NCBI GenBank assembly: GCA_017607445.1
Contig: JAEVHH010000004.1
Span: forward strand, 5,704,001-5,768,000
Origin: Histoplasma ohiense
Lineage: Eukaryota; Ascomycota; Eurotiomycetes; Onygenales; Ajellomycetaceae
Length of the DNA stretch: 64,000 bases
Direction of reading: 5' to 3'
In this document: one piece after another, positions 34,220 through 47,400 of the stretch
Layout of the letters: each line of letters opens with the position of its first letter
Position numbering within the stretch: the first letter of the stretch is position 1
Notes under the pieces: model-generated
What the model was told of the DNA's origin: nothing
Database searches by the model: none
The model's input: only the letters and a program-made list of their open reading frames with translations
Program-made: the position numbers and the translations under genes

Positions 34220-36366
34220 ATGGAGACGCCAGAGCCGCATACAGTCTCCCTCCTCAATATCCCAGCAAAGCAAGCCCCAGCCGAACCCCACTCAGTTGTT
34301 ACGGAATGGGTGGACAAATTCCGCGCATCACTGATGCAGGGGAAGGTGTCCGACTTACAACAGCTCCTCCACAAAGATGCATGGCTGCGCGATATGGTTG
34401 TTCTCTTGTGGGATCTTCACACCCTCCACGGTGCTGAATGCGTAGCGGTCTATTTCCAAGAGAACCTAGACAGAGCAAAGTTCGAAAAGCTTCGCATTAG
34501 AGACTCTGGGCAGTTCGCACCGGCGTTTAAAACAGCTGCGCCGGGATTAAAATGGATTGAGACTATGTTTGATTTTGAAATGGAAACAGGAAAAGGTGCT
34601 AGAGTGCTTAGGCTTGTCCAGAATAGCAATGATGTTTGGAGAGCATACATGCTCAGTTTCACCCTGCAGGGGTTAAAGGGCACGAGGGAATGTGTGGCCG
34701 CAATCGCCCTGATGAAGGATCTAATTCTATAGCTGATAATCCACATTGAGAGGCATGGCTAGAGAAACGGGCGAGGGAGAAGAGCTTCAAGGTTAGTGAG
34801 CCGATTCTACTGGTCATTGAAGCAGGTATGTATCATTATTCTCATCCTGATTTATATGCGCGATGTACAGCATGGATGTTAACAAAATACCTGCGCAGGG
34901 CAGGCAGGGCTCATGATCGGTGCGAGGCTGGGTCGGCTAGGCATCCCAACCCTGATCATTGAGCGTAACTCCAGGATTGGTGATAACTGGCGCAATCGAT
35001 ACAAGGTATGTAGATATCAAGCCCTCAAGCCTCAAGGGGTATGATGTCGCCTTATCGTGCTAAATATGCAACTTACACACCCTGATCACCCATGATCCGG
35101 TTCATTATTGTTAAATGCCATATCTTCCATTTCCATCCTCCTGGCCCCAGTATACCCCCAAGGACAAGCTAGCAGACTGGTTCGAAGTATATGCTAGCAC
35201 CATGGAACTCAATGTATGGACAAATACAGACATTGAAAGCAGCAACTACAATGAAAGCTCAAAGACATGGTCTGTAACTGTGCATTTGAATGATGGAACT
35301 TCACACACTGTACATCTGCATCACATTGTCCTAGCCACCGGTCACTCAGGGGAGCCCCTGGTGCCTGATTTCCCTGGAAAAGAGCAGTTCCAGGGCGAGC
35401 TATATCACAGCTCACAACATAAGCATGCCTCTCAGCATGAAGGTATTAAGGGTAAGAAGGTAATCATCGTCAGTACTGGGAATAGCAGCCATGACATTGC
35501 GCAAGATTTTTATGAGAACAGCGCGGACGTAACCATGCTCCAGCACTGTGGGACTTTTGTGATCACACAGAAACACAGAGTAACTGTGCTTATGACTGAC
35601 ATGTATGATGAAACCAGCCCACCCACCGATGAGGCCGACACCTACATGCAGAGCATGCCTATACCTGTGCAATTCACCTGCCACATCTTTGCAATGAAGA
35701 TGATTAGCAAGGGTCCAGAAACAGCAACTCAAGGGGGTCTAAGAAGGGCAGGCTTTAAGCTTGATGCTTGCCATGATGGCGCAGGGGTTTTTAGGAAATA
35801 TCTCACTCATGAAGGTGGGTATTACATCAATGTCAGCTGCAGTCAATTGATTATCGATGGCAAGATAAAGGTGAAGCAGAGTGCGGGAGGGATTGAATGG
35901 TTTGAGCCTGGTGGCCTGATGCTTGCTGACATAAAGGGGATGAAGCTTGCTGCTGATATTGTGTTGTTGGCCACCAGGTACGATAATATGAGAAGTACTG
36001 CTAGGAAGATTATGGGGGATAAGGTTGCTGATAAGCTGTATCCCGAATGGGATTTGGATGATGAGGGGGAGATTAATGTGGTATGTTTGGTTTCATTTTT
36101 TTTAATCAGCCTCCTATTAAGTCATTTTTCCGGGGGTCCTTTGGTTGTCCTTGCAGTCCACATTTGCACATTGAATATTAATTATGCTCCATTTCACGCT
36201 GCTGATTCATACATGATGGCTACAGATATGGTGTTACAGCGGCCATTCTAACTTCTGGTATATGGGTGGGAATCTGGCCCTATGTCGCCTCTTTTCTCGG
36301 CTGCTAGTGTTGCAAATTCTGGGAGTGGAGGCAGGATTATATGTCCTTCTGCAGAGTAAGAAGTAA
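34220..36366 (+). pseudogene. Flavin-containing monooxygenase, inactivated
   Basis: Relatives are about 600-residue FAD/NADPH monooxygenases with an NTF2-like N-terminal part. The N-terminus reads from ATG 34220 to about 34680 (LQGLKG), then shifts frame to reach AWLEKRAREKSF, with a TGA at 34747. The FAD site follows across an intron (34826-34898): VIEAGQAGLMIGARLG, where family members have GAGQAG. Exon 34899-35005 ends GDNWRNRYK. HDPVHYC is then followed by TAA (35112) before MPYLPF. The NADPH site reads VSTGNSSHD (about 35469-35495) in place of GSGNSGHD. The FMO signature LATGHSGEP is present (about 35331). The C-terminal WYMGGNLALCRLFSRLL (from 36253) lies in another frame after an intron. 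Several defects are G-to-A or C-to-T, fitting spillover of the repeat-targeted mutation next door. Confidence 0.85.
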
Positions 36367-38425
36367 TATGGGATAAAATAAGCCCTGCATCAAACAGAAG
36401 CAGTAAAACAAGGGAGGATCTGGGCTTTGTTGCATCATGTTACATACAGAAACACTTCATCCTCACTTGCACTCTCAACCTCACATCACATCGCAATGGG
36501 AAATTTGCTAAACACGGTGGGTGATTTACATTGTTTCAGATAAATTATCAAATGAATGAAAACAGTGCATGAATGATTGATGTGACTCTTGTCATGCTGC
36601 GGGTGCTTGTAAATTAATCAACTTGACAGGCTGAACTTTTGAAAGCAACCTCTCCACAGTACACTCTTTTTAACCTTGTAGTCGGTGCAAGTGAATTTCC
36701 CAGCAAATTCAAATGTATGGGATTTTGTGTACACCACTGTGAAGTTGCATCAAATAATTTCCGCGGGGGAGCAACAGAAGACCAGGAGAAGCTAATATTG
36801 ATAATGAGATAATGAGTCTGAAAGTTAATGCAGATTGTCAGCACTAGGAAGGTTCAGAGGTTTGATACCTGCTCATAAACAATATCTGAAGACCACTGAG
36901 TCCATTATTGAGAGCAAGCAACAGAAGTTCAGGAAGTCTAGAACCCCCACCAACATCAGTGCTGAAGGTCATTTCTCCACAGATGTCATACATCATCAAT
37001 GCTAAACAATGCAGCAATACTCTTTGAAAGAGAGAGAAGTATTTCAATGTATCAATTGTTTTGTATCTCATACTGCCTACTTTTAAACTGTTAAAATACA
37101 TGCATTGAGTACTTTGATCATTGTGACATCATGAAAGACTTTTGTATATATGTACAGTACATTCACATAGATATTCACAGAGTAGAGTGAGACTCATGCA
37201 AGAGGTTTTATTTTTATTTTTATTTTATTTTTTGATTCTTCAAAAAGCTATCTTCTACATGCATGTTAAGGAAAAGTGAACAAGCTAATGTCAAGCCACA
37301 GATTACTGGAGACATCCTTACTTTGTCACATCAAGATATTCCCGAAATGATCCTGCACTGGCCAGGGCTGACTCTCATTGAAGAAACATCAGTTTCTCAT
37401 TTTCACTTCTGTTGACTCAGATCCCCTTCTCCTCTGACAACATTTCAATTGTTGATTTGAGAGATATTCTCCTGTTCAACATTTATTATTGTTTATTTCT
37501 GTTTATTTTTTTTTTTTTTTGGTTTTTTATTTTATTTCAGTTTTGTTTTGGGTATGTTAAATGTTGAAGGCGAATCTACTTTCCTTACTACTAGTTGTGC
37601 AGCTGCTGATCAAGCAAGCCTTGGCTATATCATCACGGCATATCCTCAGAGAAATGTGACCGACCTTTTGATTCCCCGCAGAGTCCACTGCCCAGGCTAA
37701 CTGACGGCGCAGCCCTAGCATGAGAATAAGGAGACTTACGATTATATGCCTACCGATCAAATACTACAGTTCATACATGAAGATGCGGCTACAATAATGG
37801 TTGTTTCAAGTTGTTTTTTCGTGGTGTCCAGACTCTGGGGCACACACAGCGAACTTGATTCTGTTGTGACTCTGTTATGGACACAAGCAGCCATGATTAT
37901 TTTTAGCTGGTTTTTGTCAATGAGAGGCGTCCACGGGAAGAAATGTCTAACGGACATCGACCGGACCAAAAGAATCAACCCCCGACGGACAACAAAGCTA
38001 GGCCTCAAGTAGACCTGCTGACATGCAGCAATGCTAGTCAATAATGGAATTTATCGGAAATTTTGTTCCATCGCCATCCACGGCACTCTGTGCTCCATGT
38101 TGATGGCGTGCGGTTTCCATTGATATATTTTCAGCCCGCGGATTCTTAACAGAATTCAGGAATCTGGGCAATGCACTGTTCTTGTCAGTCTGTCTGTTGC
38201 AATATCCACATGAATTCCAAGGAACGACTCGTTGCTTCTTGTAATTTCCGAAGCCCCATGCAAAGCGGTTTTATATCTGGATGGGTATGCCCCCAAATAC
38301 CATCTGTTGTTGGCTTCAAGTAAAACATTCTACCTTGGGATTTTGAGAACCATTGAGAGCCCTTACTTGGAGTATCCTTTTCTACCAACAGCACGCGGGA
38401 AAATCATCAGGTTGACAGGGTCGAG
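36367..38425. other. Intergenic, no supported gene
   Basis: Only short, overlapping frames on both strands without recognisable domains. A poly-T run lies at 37507-37522. The last 400 bp probably contain the promoter of the next gene. The frame 37746-38012 has an ATG but looks random. Confidence 0.5.
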
Positions 38426-39469
38426 ATGGGTGTCCTATACTCACTGTGTCAATTGACAGTGCTTTTTGGAATCGCAAGCACTCAGATCATCAGACACCCC
38501 CTTGTGAAGAATGCCAATGATTTCGACTCAAACTTTGAGGCTGTGTTACCAGCTCCGCAGAATTACACGTACACAATATGGAGCGAGGCCGAAAGTAAAT
38601 ACTTCATCCCACCCTCCATTCATTTGCCCGTTGAATTGATTCATCATTTAGGGATTCTTTAATAGATGTAGAACAACAAATAGATGAACTACATGCTAAC
38701 TCTCTTTCTTTTAGTTAAATCACGTGGACTCCCATCAATCCCAGCATGGGGTGAAAGTCTTTATGAGAAACAACATGTGCACTATTGCAAAAATGACTTC
38801 TCTATTTACAATGTTACTTTTGCTGATGTGAGAAACCAATCATACCTATCCTCTAACTCTCTCTGGATTTTCATTGTTGGCATTATTGATTTTCACATAT
38901 TGAGTTTGTGTCTGAGCACAATAGTGACATTGTCTAATGTGTGTTTGCAGTGTCCTGAACCCTGGCTAGTGGGCCACTGCGCCCTGACAGACAACAGCAA
39001 AGAAGCGGTATTTGACGCACTTGGCCAGCTTCCATCAAGTGCACGTGGTGGAATCTCTGATCTTGCCTATGTGCGGTATTATCCAAATCTGAGCGTTTCT
39101 ATTAGCCAGGGCAATTCGGCAATCTTTGGAGGACACCTTCGACCAGCTTATATACTCAGATCTCTGCTGAAAGCATTACACCTTGGTGTGTCTGGTATAC
39201 CCATAGATGAGTTTAAGAAGGCTGTTGAGGCTGACAGCTGTGTTGCTGATGAGACCAGTTCAAACGAGCTGAAGAGAGGTGGATATGGAGAGGCTATTGA
39301 GCGTGGCCTTGCAATTGCAGCTTATCTGAAACTTGTCAAAACTCCACCAATTGACGCAAGCTGCATGAGCAATCAGCTTAAGATTCTTGGAGGTATTCTG
39401 GATGAGCGATGGGATGCACCAGGTCAATGCCCAAATAAAGTAGCACCCAAACTTGAGGAATATAGGTAA
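38426..39469 (+). CDS. Secreted con-13-like protein, copy 1, lacking the HExxH motif
   Basis: Three exons (38426-38594, 38715-38827, 38951-39469) give 266 residues. The introns have GTAAAT and GTGAGA donors and TTTTAG and TTGCAG acceptors, and phases agree. The first 20 residues (MGVLYSLCQLTVLFGIASTQ) form a signal peptide. The core VTFADCPEPWLVGHC...LGQLPSSARGG aligns with copy 2 downstream (VSYPDCLDQDPWTLGRC...VGRLPAGLRS), so the two are tandem paralogs. Where copy 2 has MHEATHHLDRG, this copy has LLKALHLG, so a zinc-binding site is absent. The family is the conidiation-specific protein 13 type of ascomycetes, which are secreted and of unclear biochemical role. The assignment rests on motif memory. 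Confidence 0.75.
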
Positions 39470-39694
39470 GTACTCAGCATTGAGATCATGATTTTGTTAC
39501 CCCTTCTTTTCTCTACATATTCATGACTCTTTCATCTCATGATAGACCATCGCATCTTGCTCTTGCTTTTCCATTCTTCTGCTTTTCCACTTCTTTTCAA
39601 TGATCTTTTAATTCAAGGCCCCTTGCTTTTGGAATTCCTTTTATCATTTTGCAAGAATAGCATTTCAGTCATGTGCCGGTGAATATGGACTACA

Positions 39695-40519
39695 ATGGCT
39701 AATAATTCCATTAGATATGTTCTTTTCTCGGGTGGGTTGGAAGTGCTTAATGAAGACCCTGTCCCAGGTCCTGAAGATGCAACTGTTGTTCAATGGGATA
39801 CATCTGATGGCTTCCCTGAATGGATGTGGAACGAGGCTCGAGTGAAGAGGCAGGATGATCCAAACAGGGTTAATTGCAAACCTGAAGATATTCAAGTTTT
39901 CAATGTCTCCTATCCGGATTGTTTAGATCAAGATCCCTGGACACTTGGCCGCTGTGCTGATGCACAGGAGTCAGTAGATGATATTGTGAGAAAAGTTGGC
40001 CGCCTTCCTGCAGGGTTGCGGAGTTTTATTACTCATCTGATTGCCTTTGAAAACTCTTATCCTGCTGGTGCTGCTCTAATTCCTGTGAATTACGTCATGA
40101 TATATGGTGATGTTGGTGATAGTGTGTACATGCATGAGGCAACTCATCATCTTGACCGTGGATTCTATGAAAGTGAAGCCCTTAGAGCAGCCATAACAGC
40201 TGATACATGCTGGCCATCAGCATACTCCAGGTTGGGGGGCATGGAGCTAGTTGCTGAGCTTGGTGTGGCATATCTTTATGACAAGAGTGGTAAAACACTT
40301 CTGGAGCGAGGATATGATGCTTCTTGTCTCTCCAATCAGTTTAATGCTTTGGGCAATCATGCCGGGGGCGAATTCCAGCGAACAAGCAAATGTTTCAAGA
40401 GGCGACAAAACTCTCGAGTCATCCACCCAACTGAGGCTGAGTTTTTGAACCCAGGGGTTTACATCAGTGAGGCTGTGATGGAGACTTTCATTGATACACC
40501 ACTTGGGTTCTGGGACTGA
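39695..40519 (+). CDS. Con-13-like metalloprotease-type protein, copy 2
   Basis: An uninterrupted frame of 274 residues. It carries HExxH in YMHEATHHLDRGF and a later acidic motif (GGMELVAELGVAYLY) that could supply the third zinc ligand, as in gluzincin-like enzymes. Conserved cysteines pair with those of copy 1 (SYPDC, GRCADA, ADTCW, ASCLSNQF). No signal peptide follows ATG 39695, although the family is secreted, so a 5' exon may lie in 39470-39694 or has been lost. I could not find one with consistent phase. It lies 226 bp after copy 1 on the same strand. Peptidase activity is an inference from the motif. Confidence 0.75.
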   Translation: MANNSIRYVLFSGGLEVLNEDPVPGPEDATVVQWDTSDGFPEWMWNEARVKRQDDPNRVNCKPEDIQVFNVSYPDCLDQDPWTLGRCADAQESVDDIVRKVGRLPAGLRSFITHLIAFENSYPAGAALIPVNYVMIYGDVGDSVYMHEATHHLDRGFYESEALRAAITADTCWPSAYSRLGGMELVAELGVAYLYDKSGKTLLERGYDASCLSNQFNALGNHAGGEFQRTSKCFKRRQNSRVIHPTEAEFLNPGVYISEAVMETFIDTPLGFWD

Positions 40520-42004
40520 ATGCAAGAAACCAACTTGCAGTGGGCATGTTATCTAAGTTACTGTTTGAGATTAATCACTGTTTTTCTCTTCTTAAATTTG
40601 CAGGAGAAAGCTTGGGCTACAGTCATTGACATGTGATGCTGACATGTTTGTTTAGAGGTGGTTTTGCATATGAGAAATGGATTATGACCACTGAGTGATG
40701 CTTTTCAGATGATTTTTTTGGTCTGATCTCACTTTGAAGTCTTTCTAGTTATATTATGTTATAGCCGCCTGGTTCTCAAATAGTTAAAGAATTTGACTTC
40801 AATCACTTTCAGATTTGAGTGTACTTTGTAAATTCTATCTCTTCAAATGAGAAATTGTAATCTTGACACCTGTTCATTTTAGCACAGATCTTTGGGCCTA
40901 CCAGGTCCATGGACCTCAATCCATGATAACAGGTCCATTTACTTACATATATTAAATGGCCGACAGTCAAATAAAGCACCTGTCCATTCAGACTTAGTGA
41001 AAAGTTGGGAGATATCAGCCATAATGAAAAAATTGTTATGTAATAAAAATTGATAGTCACAGAAGAATTGCTTTGTCTGAAGTCTTTGTGTGACAATATA
41101 AGAACTTATATGTTCACAAACACAGCTGATGGCTTTTTCCTATGCTTGAAAAATCCGAAAATTGGCAAGCGTAAAAACGATCTGCAAGTCATACAAGGCA
41201 TCAACATATCCCGGAACCGTAACTATTGTCCGATTAGCTCTGCTGAGCAGAGACATACATCGAACACTGCAGTATCCAACCCCAATTGTACGGCTATTAT
41301 TGGTATTAAGCCTCGGCGGTGATAATCACGCCCTCCATGTCCAATCTCCTGCTGAAGGACAACCCATTGTTGGGAGAGTATCTGCATGCCTGCGGTTCCA
41401 TTCTGTGGAATTTGGCAGATCACTTCCATATGTTTGGGATGCAGTGTCGAGTTCTGTAAAGGGATGGGAAGATGTTGGCAGCTTGGGCGTTATATTGGGG
41501 GCTGAAGGAGGAGGGAATGTTGTAAGTGGTACACAGGCAGGTGGGGATTGGCTGTTCCTCTCTCAAAGAGGGTCCATATACATGTACAAGCATGTACTGT
41601 TGGTCATCGCTATATTTTGCAGGACAAAGGAGGTCTAGGTTTTATCATATGATTTTTTGCTAACAGTCTTTCACTTAGAAATCACATTAATGGTTGGCAG
41701 CCAGAGTAAATATTACGCACTAAACGAAGCTTCTTAGACCAGGAGTTTCTAGTATCGAAATGTTATTGTCTATCTATCATTTATATTGATCCTTTGCATT
41801 TTGAGAAGATGAAATAGAAGAGCAGGCCAACGGCAGCTCTGCGAAATCGTCCATCGGAAGGTTTTGTGATTTCACGCATCAGGACAAAAACACAATAAAT
41901 GCCCAATGCATACATACTAGTATGTGGGTAATATCCCCAAACCCCAAGATAATTGGGCAGGAGTTTCAATGGACAAAAATGAGAAATGGTGAATACATTT
42001 CATT
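40520..42004. other. Intergenic, no supported gene
   Basis: Contains the 3' sequence of the con-13-like gene and, on the other strand, the 3' end of the Nudix gene. The frame 41162-41638 (158 codons) has an ATG but no recognisable domain, and its overlap with other open frames makes it doubtful. Confidence 0.45.
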
Positions 42005-43453
42005 CTATCCCAACTTCTTCCCAAACTCGATACCCTCCGCCAACGTCCCTACCCTAGCATCAATCCCATACCCTTCCGCTTCCAGGCGTTTCAATTCCTC
42101 ATACAGAGTTGCTAGCGGGATGCTGAAGCACTCGATGAACTCGTTCTCCTCGAGCTGGGGCTGTGGGTTTTGGTTTTCCGGGAGAGTCATGTCGACGCGG
42201 ACGTGGATCATGTTGAGGTTGGTGTTACAGAAACCAGGGTCTAGAGGGGGATTATATGTGAGAGGGCATTGTTAATATCAAGGGCGAGTAGAGAGGGGGA
42301 ATGAAAATATTATCGCAGGTTTGGATATGTGCTGTAGAGATGACCAGGGGGGGAAATATATGAAGGGGAAAGTTGCAGATCAAATTTGCCTACCATTATA
42401 CATAATTGGGCTCCTCTCTTCCGCAACGCCTACATACCCCGTCTCCTCTTTAAGTTCCCTCACAGCGCATTCCTCAGGCGTTTCGCCCTCATCAATAAGG
42501 CCGGCAGGCACTTCAATGACTACCATGTCAATCGGAGGCCTGTATTGCTTTTGCAGCAGCAGTTCTGGACCCGAGGGCTTGGATAGAATCGTGACAATGC
42601 CGACGCCATCAATTGGGCAGTTTTTAGGCCTGGTCTGAGAACTCGATAGGAAAAGGTGTTAACAAGAAGATCGAATGATCCTGTTTCGTTTGCCAGGTAA
42701 TAGTAATGCAATATCCCCTACTGCCCTATGCCGGATTTTCTCACAGTGTTCCTAAACATAGGCAAATCCTCGGGGAACATAATATGGCCAAGAAGTACAG
42801 TACATACATAGGCAAAAGGCAGAATGGTTCGATTTCCTTTGAATAAAAAAATAAAGATAAAATAGGAAAAATCAATCAAAGCAAAATAACAAGACATTGG
42901 AAAAGTGAACGCCAGCGGAACATATTCTTCGTACCTGTCGTTCAGCAGACTCCCATGTCCTCGTCACCCCCTCGGGATCCATGTATGTCGACTTAATCAG
43001 GCGGACCCATCTTGCCTCTGCTGGGATCTGTAGGGAGGAGGCATGTCAATGTATGCACCAAAACACTGTGGGAATTATTTAACCTATTTAACCGTCTTTA
43101 ATCATGCGAAAGTTGAAGGAAACAACCGAGGGCAGATGAAAATTCATGAATAGAAGCAACGAGGATCATTGGGGATAGATTATAGTAATATCCTGTCAAT
43201 CTTCGTCGACGGCCCTTAGGGTAGAGAGCTGAAAAGTATCTTTAAACAGAGCAACACAAGAAGATATAAATTCAAGTTGAACGGTGCAGGACATACAGTG
43301 CCAGGCCATAAATATTGACAACCCCCGCCACAATCATGGTGCCTTTTGGTGGCAGAAAAGCGGGTGTTGCCAATAGTTATGGCCTAGCACAGTACACGCG
43401 TCGCATACAATCCGAGGTCAACATACCAGGGGCTCCCTCGAAAGAAGCTTCAT
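42005..43453 (-). CDS. Nudix hydrolase, ADP-sugar diphosphatase (YSA1/NUDT5-like)
   Basis: Four exons on the minus strand: 43453-43427, 43027-42935, 42634-42394 and 42240-42005. Together they give 198 residues with consistent phases and GT-AG borders. The N-terminal part EARWVRLIKSTYMDPEGVTR and TWESAER is characteristic of ADP-ribose/ADP-sugar pyrophosphatases. The Nudix box is complete in exon 3 (GLIDEGETPEE, then REL and EET), with its metal-binding glutamates. The tail PGFCNTNLNMIHVRVDM is also typical. The enzyme splits ADP-ribose into AMP and ribose 5-phosphate in the cytosol. The first exon codes for only nine residues, a usual trait of such genes in fungi. Introns 1 and 2 (about 400 and 300 bp) are long for a fungus. 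Confidence 0.9.
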
Positions 43454-44491
43454 TTTGAATAACTTGGCGGCGATGGGTTCGGCCGGTGCTGTCTCTCCTT
43501 TGGTTTGAGCACGCAATCACGGCTTGGATTATAATCTGAAGAGCGAACGTTGGAAACCTGAAGGCCTCTGAGAGGATGGACGGACGAGCATCGAATTGTC
43601 AAGGTTGCGCCAAGCACTTCCCACGGCCCGCGCTTGGGAACCAAACGGTGCCCGGAAGCCAACCAGAGCCTCACAAAAAAGCCAGCCCCTATTTTAGCCG
43701 CAACACCACCACGAAGATCTTGCACATCGTACTCTTTCAACACCTCCTGCACACAGGCAAAGAACGGCTTGCTCTCACTGAGTTACCGCTTCGCAAAGAG
43801 TTATACGCGAAGAGCCGCAGAATTGATGCGCCGTTTGTTCTGCCACCTTCCTCTTTATCAGAAAAAATGCAGAACATGACCCAAATTATGCATCCTACGT
43901 CCAAGCCTTGCCTGGGATTTGCTTGGAATCCAGCCACTGTTACTGTCCCGTGCCGTCTCATTGGCCAACGCACCAATGTCGTGACTGAGTAACTTCAGAT
44001 TCGCCCAGCGCAGGGAGGGATTGGTCCCAGGAAGACGTGGAAAGCAGAGCGCCCAGGGCTGCCTATGCGTCCTTGGCCTGAGATGATTTATATTTTTCCA
44101 ACCCCCCGAGACCACTCAGTCTTGAGTTGGATATCACAGTTGACCCATTTGCCAGGATGTGCGGTAGCAGCCAGTTTCCAGGTGCTGTCAACCAAAAGGA
44201 AAGCTGAACATGCGCGCGAGGCGTGCTGTGGCCGGGGGAAAAATACTCAATCCAGCTGGCTTTTATTCCATTTCTTGAAGCTCCATCCTCTCTGACACCT
44301 GTGATCTATCGTGTATCGCAATCACACCCTCCATAGAAAAGCGGAGGGCTTTCCCGATACGAACCCATCATGATCCCTCATCCTACATCGAATATATCAG
44401 AAATAACTACTTGTCATCCAGCCAGTGCGCTGCTCTAAGCACTTCGGTTGGTGATCACCTAATTATTCGAAGAAAAGCTGTCGCACAGTTC
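43454..44491. promoter_or_regulatory. Divergent intergenic region between the Nudix and DUF3433 genes
   Basis: About 1 kb shared by two divergent genes. It must hold both promoters. Frames such as 43576-43992 are open on both strands and overlap one another, and none shows a domain. No specific factor site is claimed. Confidence 0.4.
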
Positions 44492-47400
44492 ATGTTTTGC
44501 GGCGAAATGCGTTTCGATGGGGATAGAGCTGTTGGGGAACGTTCTGAACAGCAGAGGACTGATTATGAACTGACGCCGCTGCGACCTTCCCCTCTCTCAC
44601 ATCCCGACGGCGATGAATTGTGGGAATCTGTGCTTGGCCAAGACGAAGCACGTCGCATGCCCGGGTTGAACGATTTCGTACCATCGCCCATAGCCACACC
44701 AACAACCTCACCCGTCCCCATGCCGGTGCCTATACCCGCGCTGACTGATGACGCTCTGCTATTCACCAATCGAATAACGTCCCCAAAGATATTCTCAAAA
44801 CGACCCAGCTCTAGAGCATTTCATCATGGGAATGACGCATCTCTCTGGACCCCGTTTTGGCTCAGGAAAACGACACTGTTTGGATTCATCATCCTTTTTA
44901 CTCTGCTTTGGATTGCGCTCCTTGTCCTCCGGATTTTCGTGAAGCGTAATAATGGGCTGGAAATTATCCTGACTTCTAATCACTATGTTTGGAGATTTGC
45001 GCCTGCTGCAGTTTTGATTATTGTGGGTGGTCTTTGGCGACAAGTGGACTATCATTGCAAGGCCGCATACCCCTGGCATGAGATGAACAAGGGCCTCGCA
45101 AGTGCACCGAGAAGTATGGTTCTTGATTACATCTCTGATTTCCGAGTGACCTCCTTCTTCAAAGCTATAAAGTCAGGTCATCATTCCGTGGCCTCTTCCG
45201 TTTTTGGATTTTTCTTGTTAAAGCTTTCTCTGGTTTTTTCTACCGGACTTTTAGTCTCAACACCTACTACCCTGGTAGACACATCTTATCCACTCACCAT
45301 GAAGACAAAGCTCGACGGGAGAGATTGGGCCGGAAAGGCTCTTGCTTCTCAACAAGAATTCTTAAGCTCTTCTACTCCAGATTCAATCTATGCATATTTT
45401 GGTGTCTCAGCGGCTGGAATGGCTGATCCCACTGGAACAAAGGATGGTTTCGCTTATCAGACATTTGATTTGCGCGAGAACCATTCCGCAATGAAGCATG
45501 TGACGAGCATGTCTACTGATGTAGACGTCTTAGTCCCACTCCCGATCTGTGAACTGACCGACACCTCAATCCAGCCAACTGCTGCGCTTCATGAGTTTTC
45601 GAACGTGACTAGCGGCGGTGTCGTGCACCTGAATATAAAGTCGACCACATGTCGCCTCGGGTTCAGCAATTATACTAAAGTCTACGTGCACATGAAGAAC
45701 CCAAGAACAGAGCTATGCGAACCACGTGAACTAACGGCCGAGATGCAACAGGTCAATTGCACCGAGAGATATTCCCAAAGTCAGTCTTCTGCACTATTTG
45801 ATGATGAAAATGGCGATTTTCGTTGGTTACTCACCGTTTCGGACATCCGTTACTCCCAAAAATTTACCCCTAGCTCTACTCCGCGGCTGAATATTTCACA
45901 TTGGACTCGGGATGTGAGCCAAGTAACTGCAATTTTGTGCAAACCGCAATATACTATCATGCGAAGGAATCTAACTTACGAACACTATGATTCGGGGATA
46001 CCTCGAATTCAACTGCAAAACCCCAACGAGCGTCCGAGTATAGTGAATTTAGATGGAATATCAAGTTCGGTACTCAGTGGGGCAGTTTTTCAGTCCTTAA
46101 AAGCCGGCGCTCTTCTTTTCCGTCCTATCAATCCGCAACCTGAAACCTTACCTTCAAATGATGGAGTAAACACGCTATTTCAACTGATGGTTAAAAGCTC
46201 AAAAGGAGGAGCTACGTTGGAGAAGTTTCTTGACGGCGAGATCATGAACAAAGCATTCCAAAGAGTTTACAGTGGCATCGCATCCCAATTTGCGCAACAA
46301 AATCTACTCGTTCCAATATCTGAGGATATTACTGGAAAGGTCGTCTATATTGAGGACCGCTTGCACGTGACAATTAATTCGCTCTGGGTAATGCTTGCAA
46401 GTTTCGTTATTTTGTCGGTCTTAACGGTAATTATACTCTTCACGCGGCCGTCTGAGTTTGCGTCACGAGATCCTGGCTCAATTGCAGCACAAGCTACGAT
46501 TCTTGCCGGAAGCAATGAGCTTCAACCACTGCTACAGGATGCTGGTCATCTTTCGGGTCGTGGTATCGGAGACAAACTTCGAAATTATACATTCAGAACT
46601 TCTACTTACCGATCGTTCAGGATCACTGCTCGTTATGACCTGAGAGAAAGCATCACTTCTATCGATGAACACGTTGTCGAAGCGAGTGGATTCTGGAAGC
46701 CTCTCGCTGCAAGGAGGCCTATGCTCGTCCTGACATTTATTATGCCGATGTGTGCTATTTCGGCGCTTGAGATAATGCAACAGTTTTCAAATAGTAATGA
46801 AGGATTGATGACCATACATTCGGCAAAATGGATATATGTTCCACAGTATCTTTGTGCTGTCGTGGCTGTTGTCATTGCAACATTTTATAATAACCTGGAC
46901 TTTACCGTTGCCATGTTTGCACCATTCGAGGCTCTCCGCAAAGGCAACGTGACAGCAGGACGCAGCATCGTAACGCACCTTCTTGGAAAAATCCCTCTGG
47001 TTGCTTTTTGGGATTCAGTGCGAGGAAACCATATCGGCGCAATATCATCGACAATTGCAGCATTTGCGGCCAGTTTTTTAACTATTGTTATTTCCGGTTT
47101 ATGGAATATAGACCCATCAGTCCATCAATCGCATTCTGCGATTGCTTACAGAACAGACAATTGGAATGTGGCATTGAAAAACTACAGTTCCAATGATGGA
47201 AATGCTGGTTTAGTCTTAAGACTCCTTCGACATCACAACCTGACCACACTGCCGTGGATGTGGAATGAGTTTATATTGCCAAAAATCCACGTTGATGCAC
47301 CGAATGTTCGCCTTGGGCTCGTGGATCGGGACGAATACCTACCCAAGAGTCCGATTACTTATACGTTCACTCTTCCAGCATTGAGGCCCTCATTGAATTG

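Noticed and set aside
36844..37101. 85-codon minus frame after the monooxygenase pseudogene
   Set aside because: No domain, no homology I can recognise, and surrounded by equally long random frames.
43576..43992. 138-codon plus frame as a gene
   Set aside because: It overlaps open frames on the opposite strand, has no domain, and occupies the shared promoter region of two divergent genes.
44411..44491. Start of the DUF3433 protein at 44411
   Set aside because: The codon there is TTG. The first ATG in frame is 44492.
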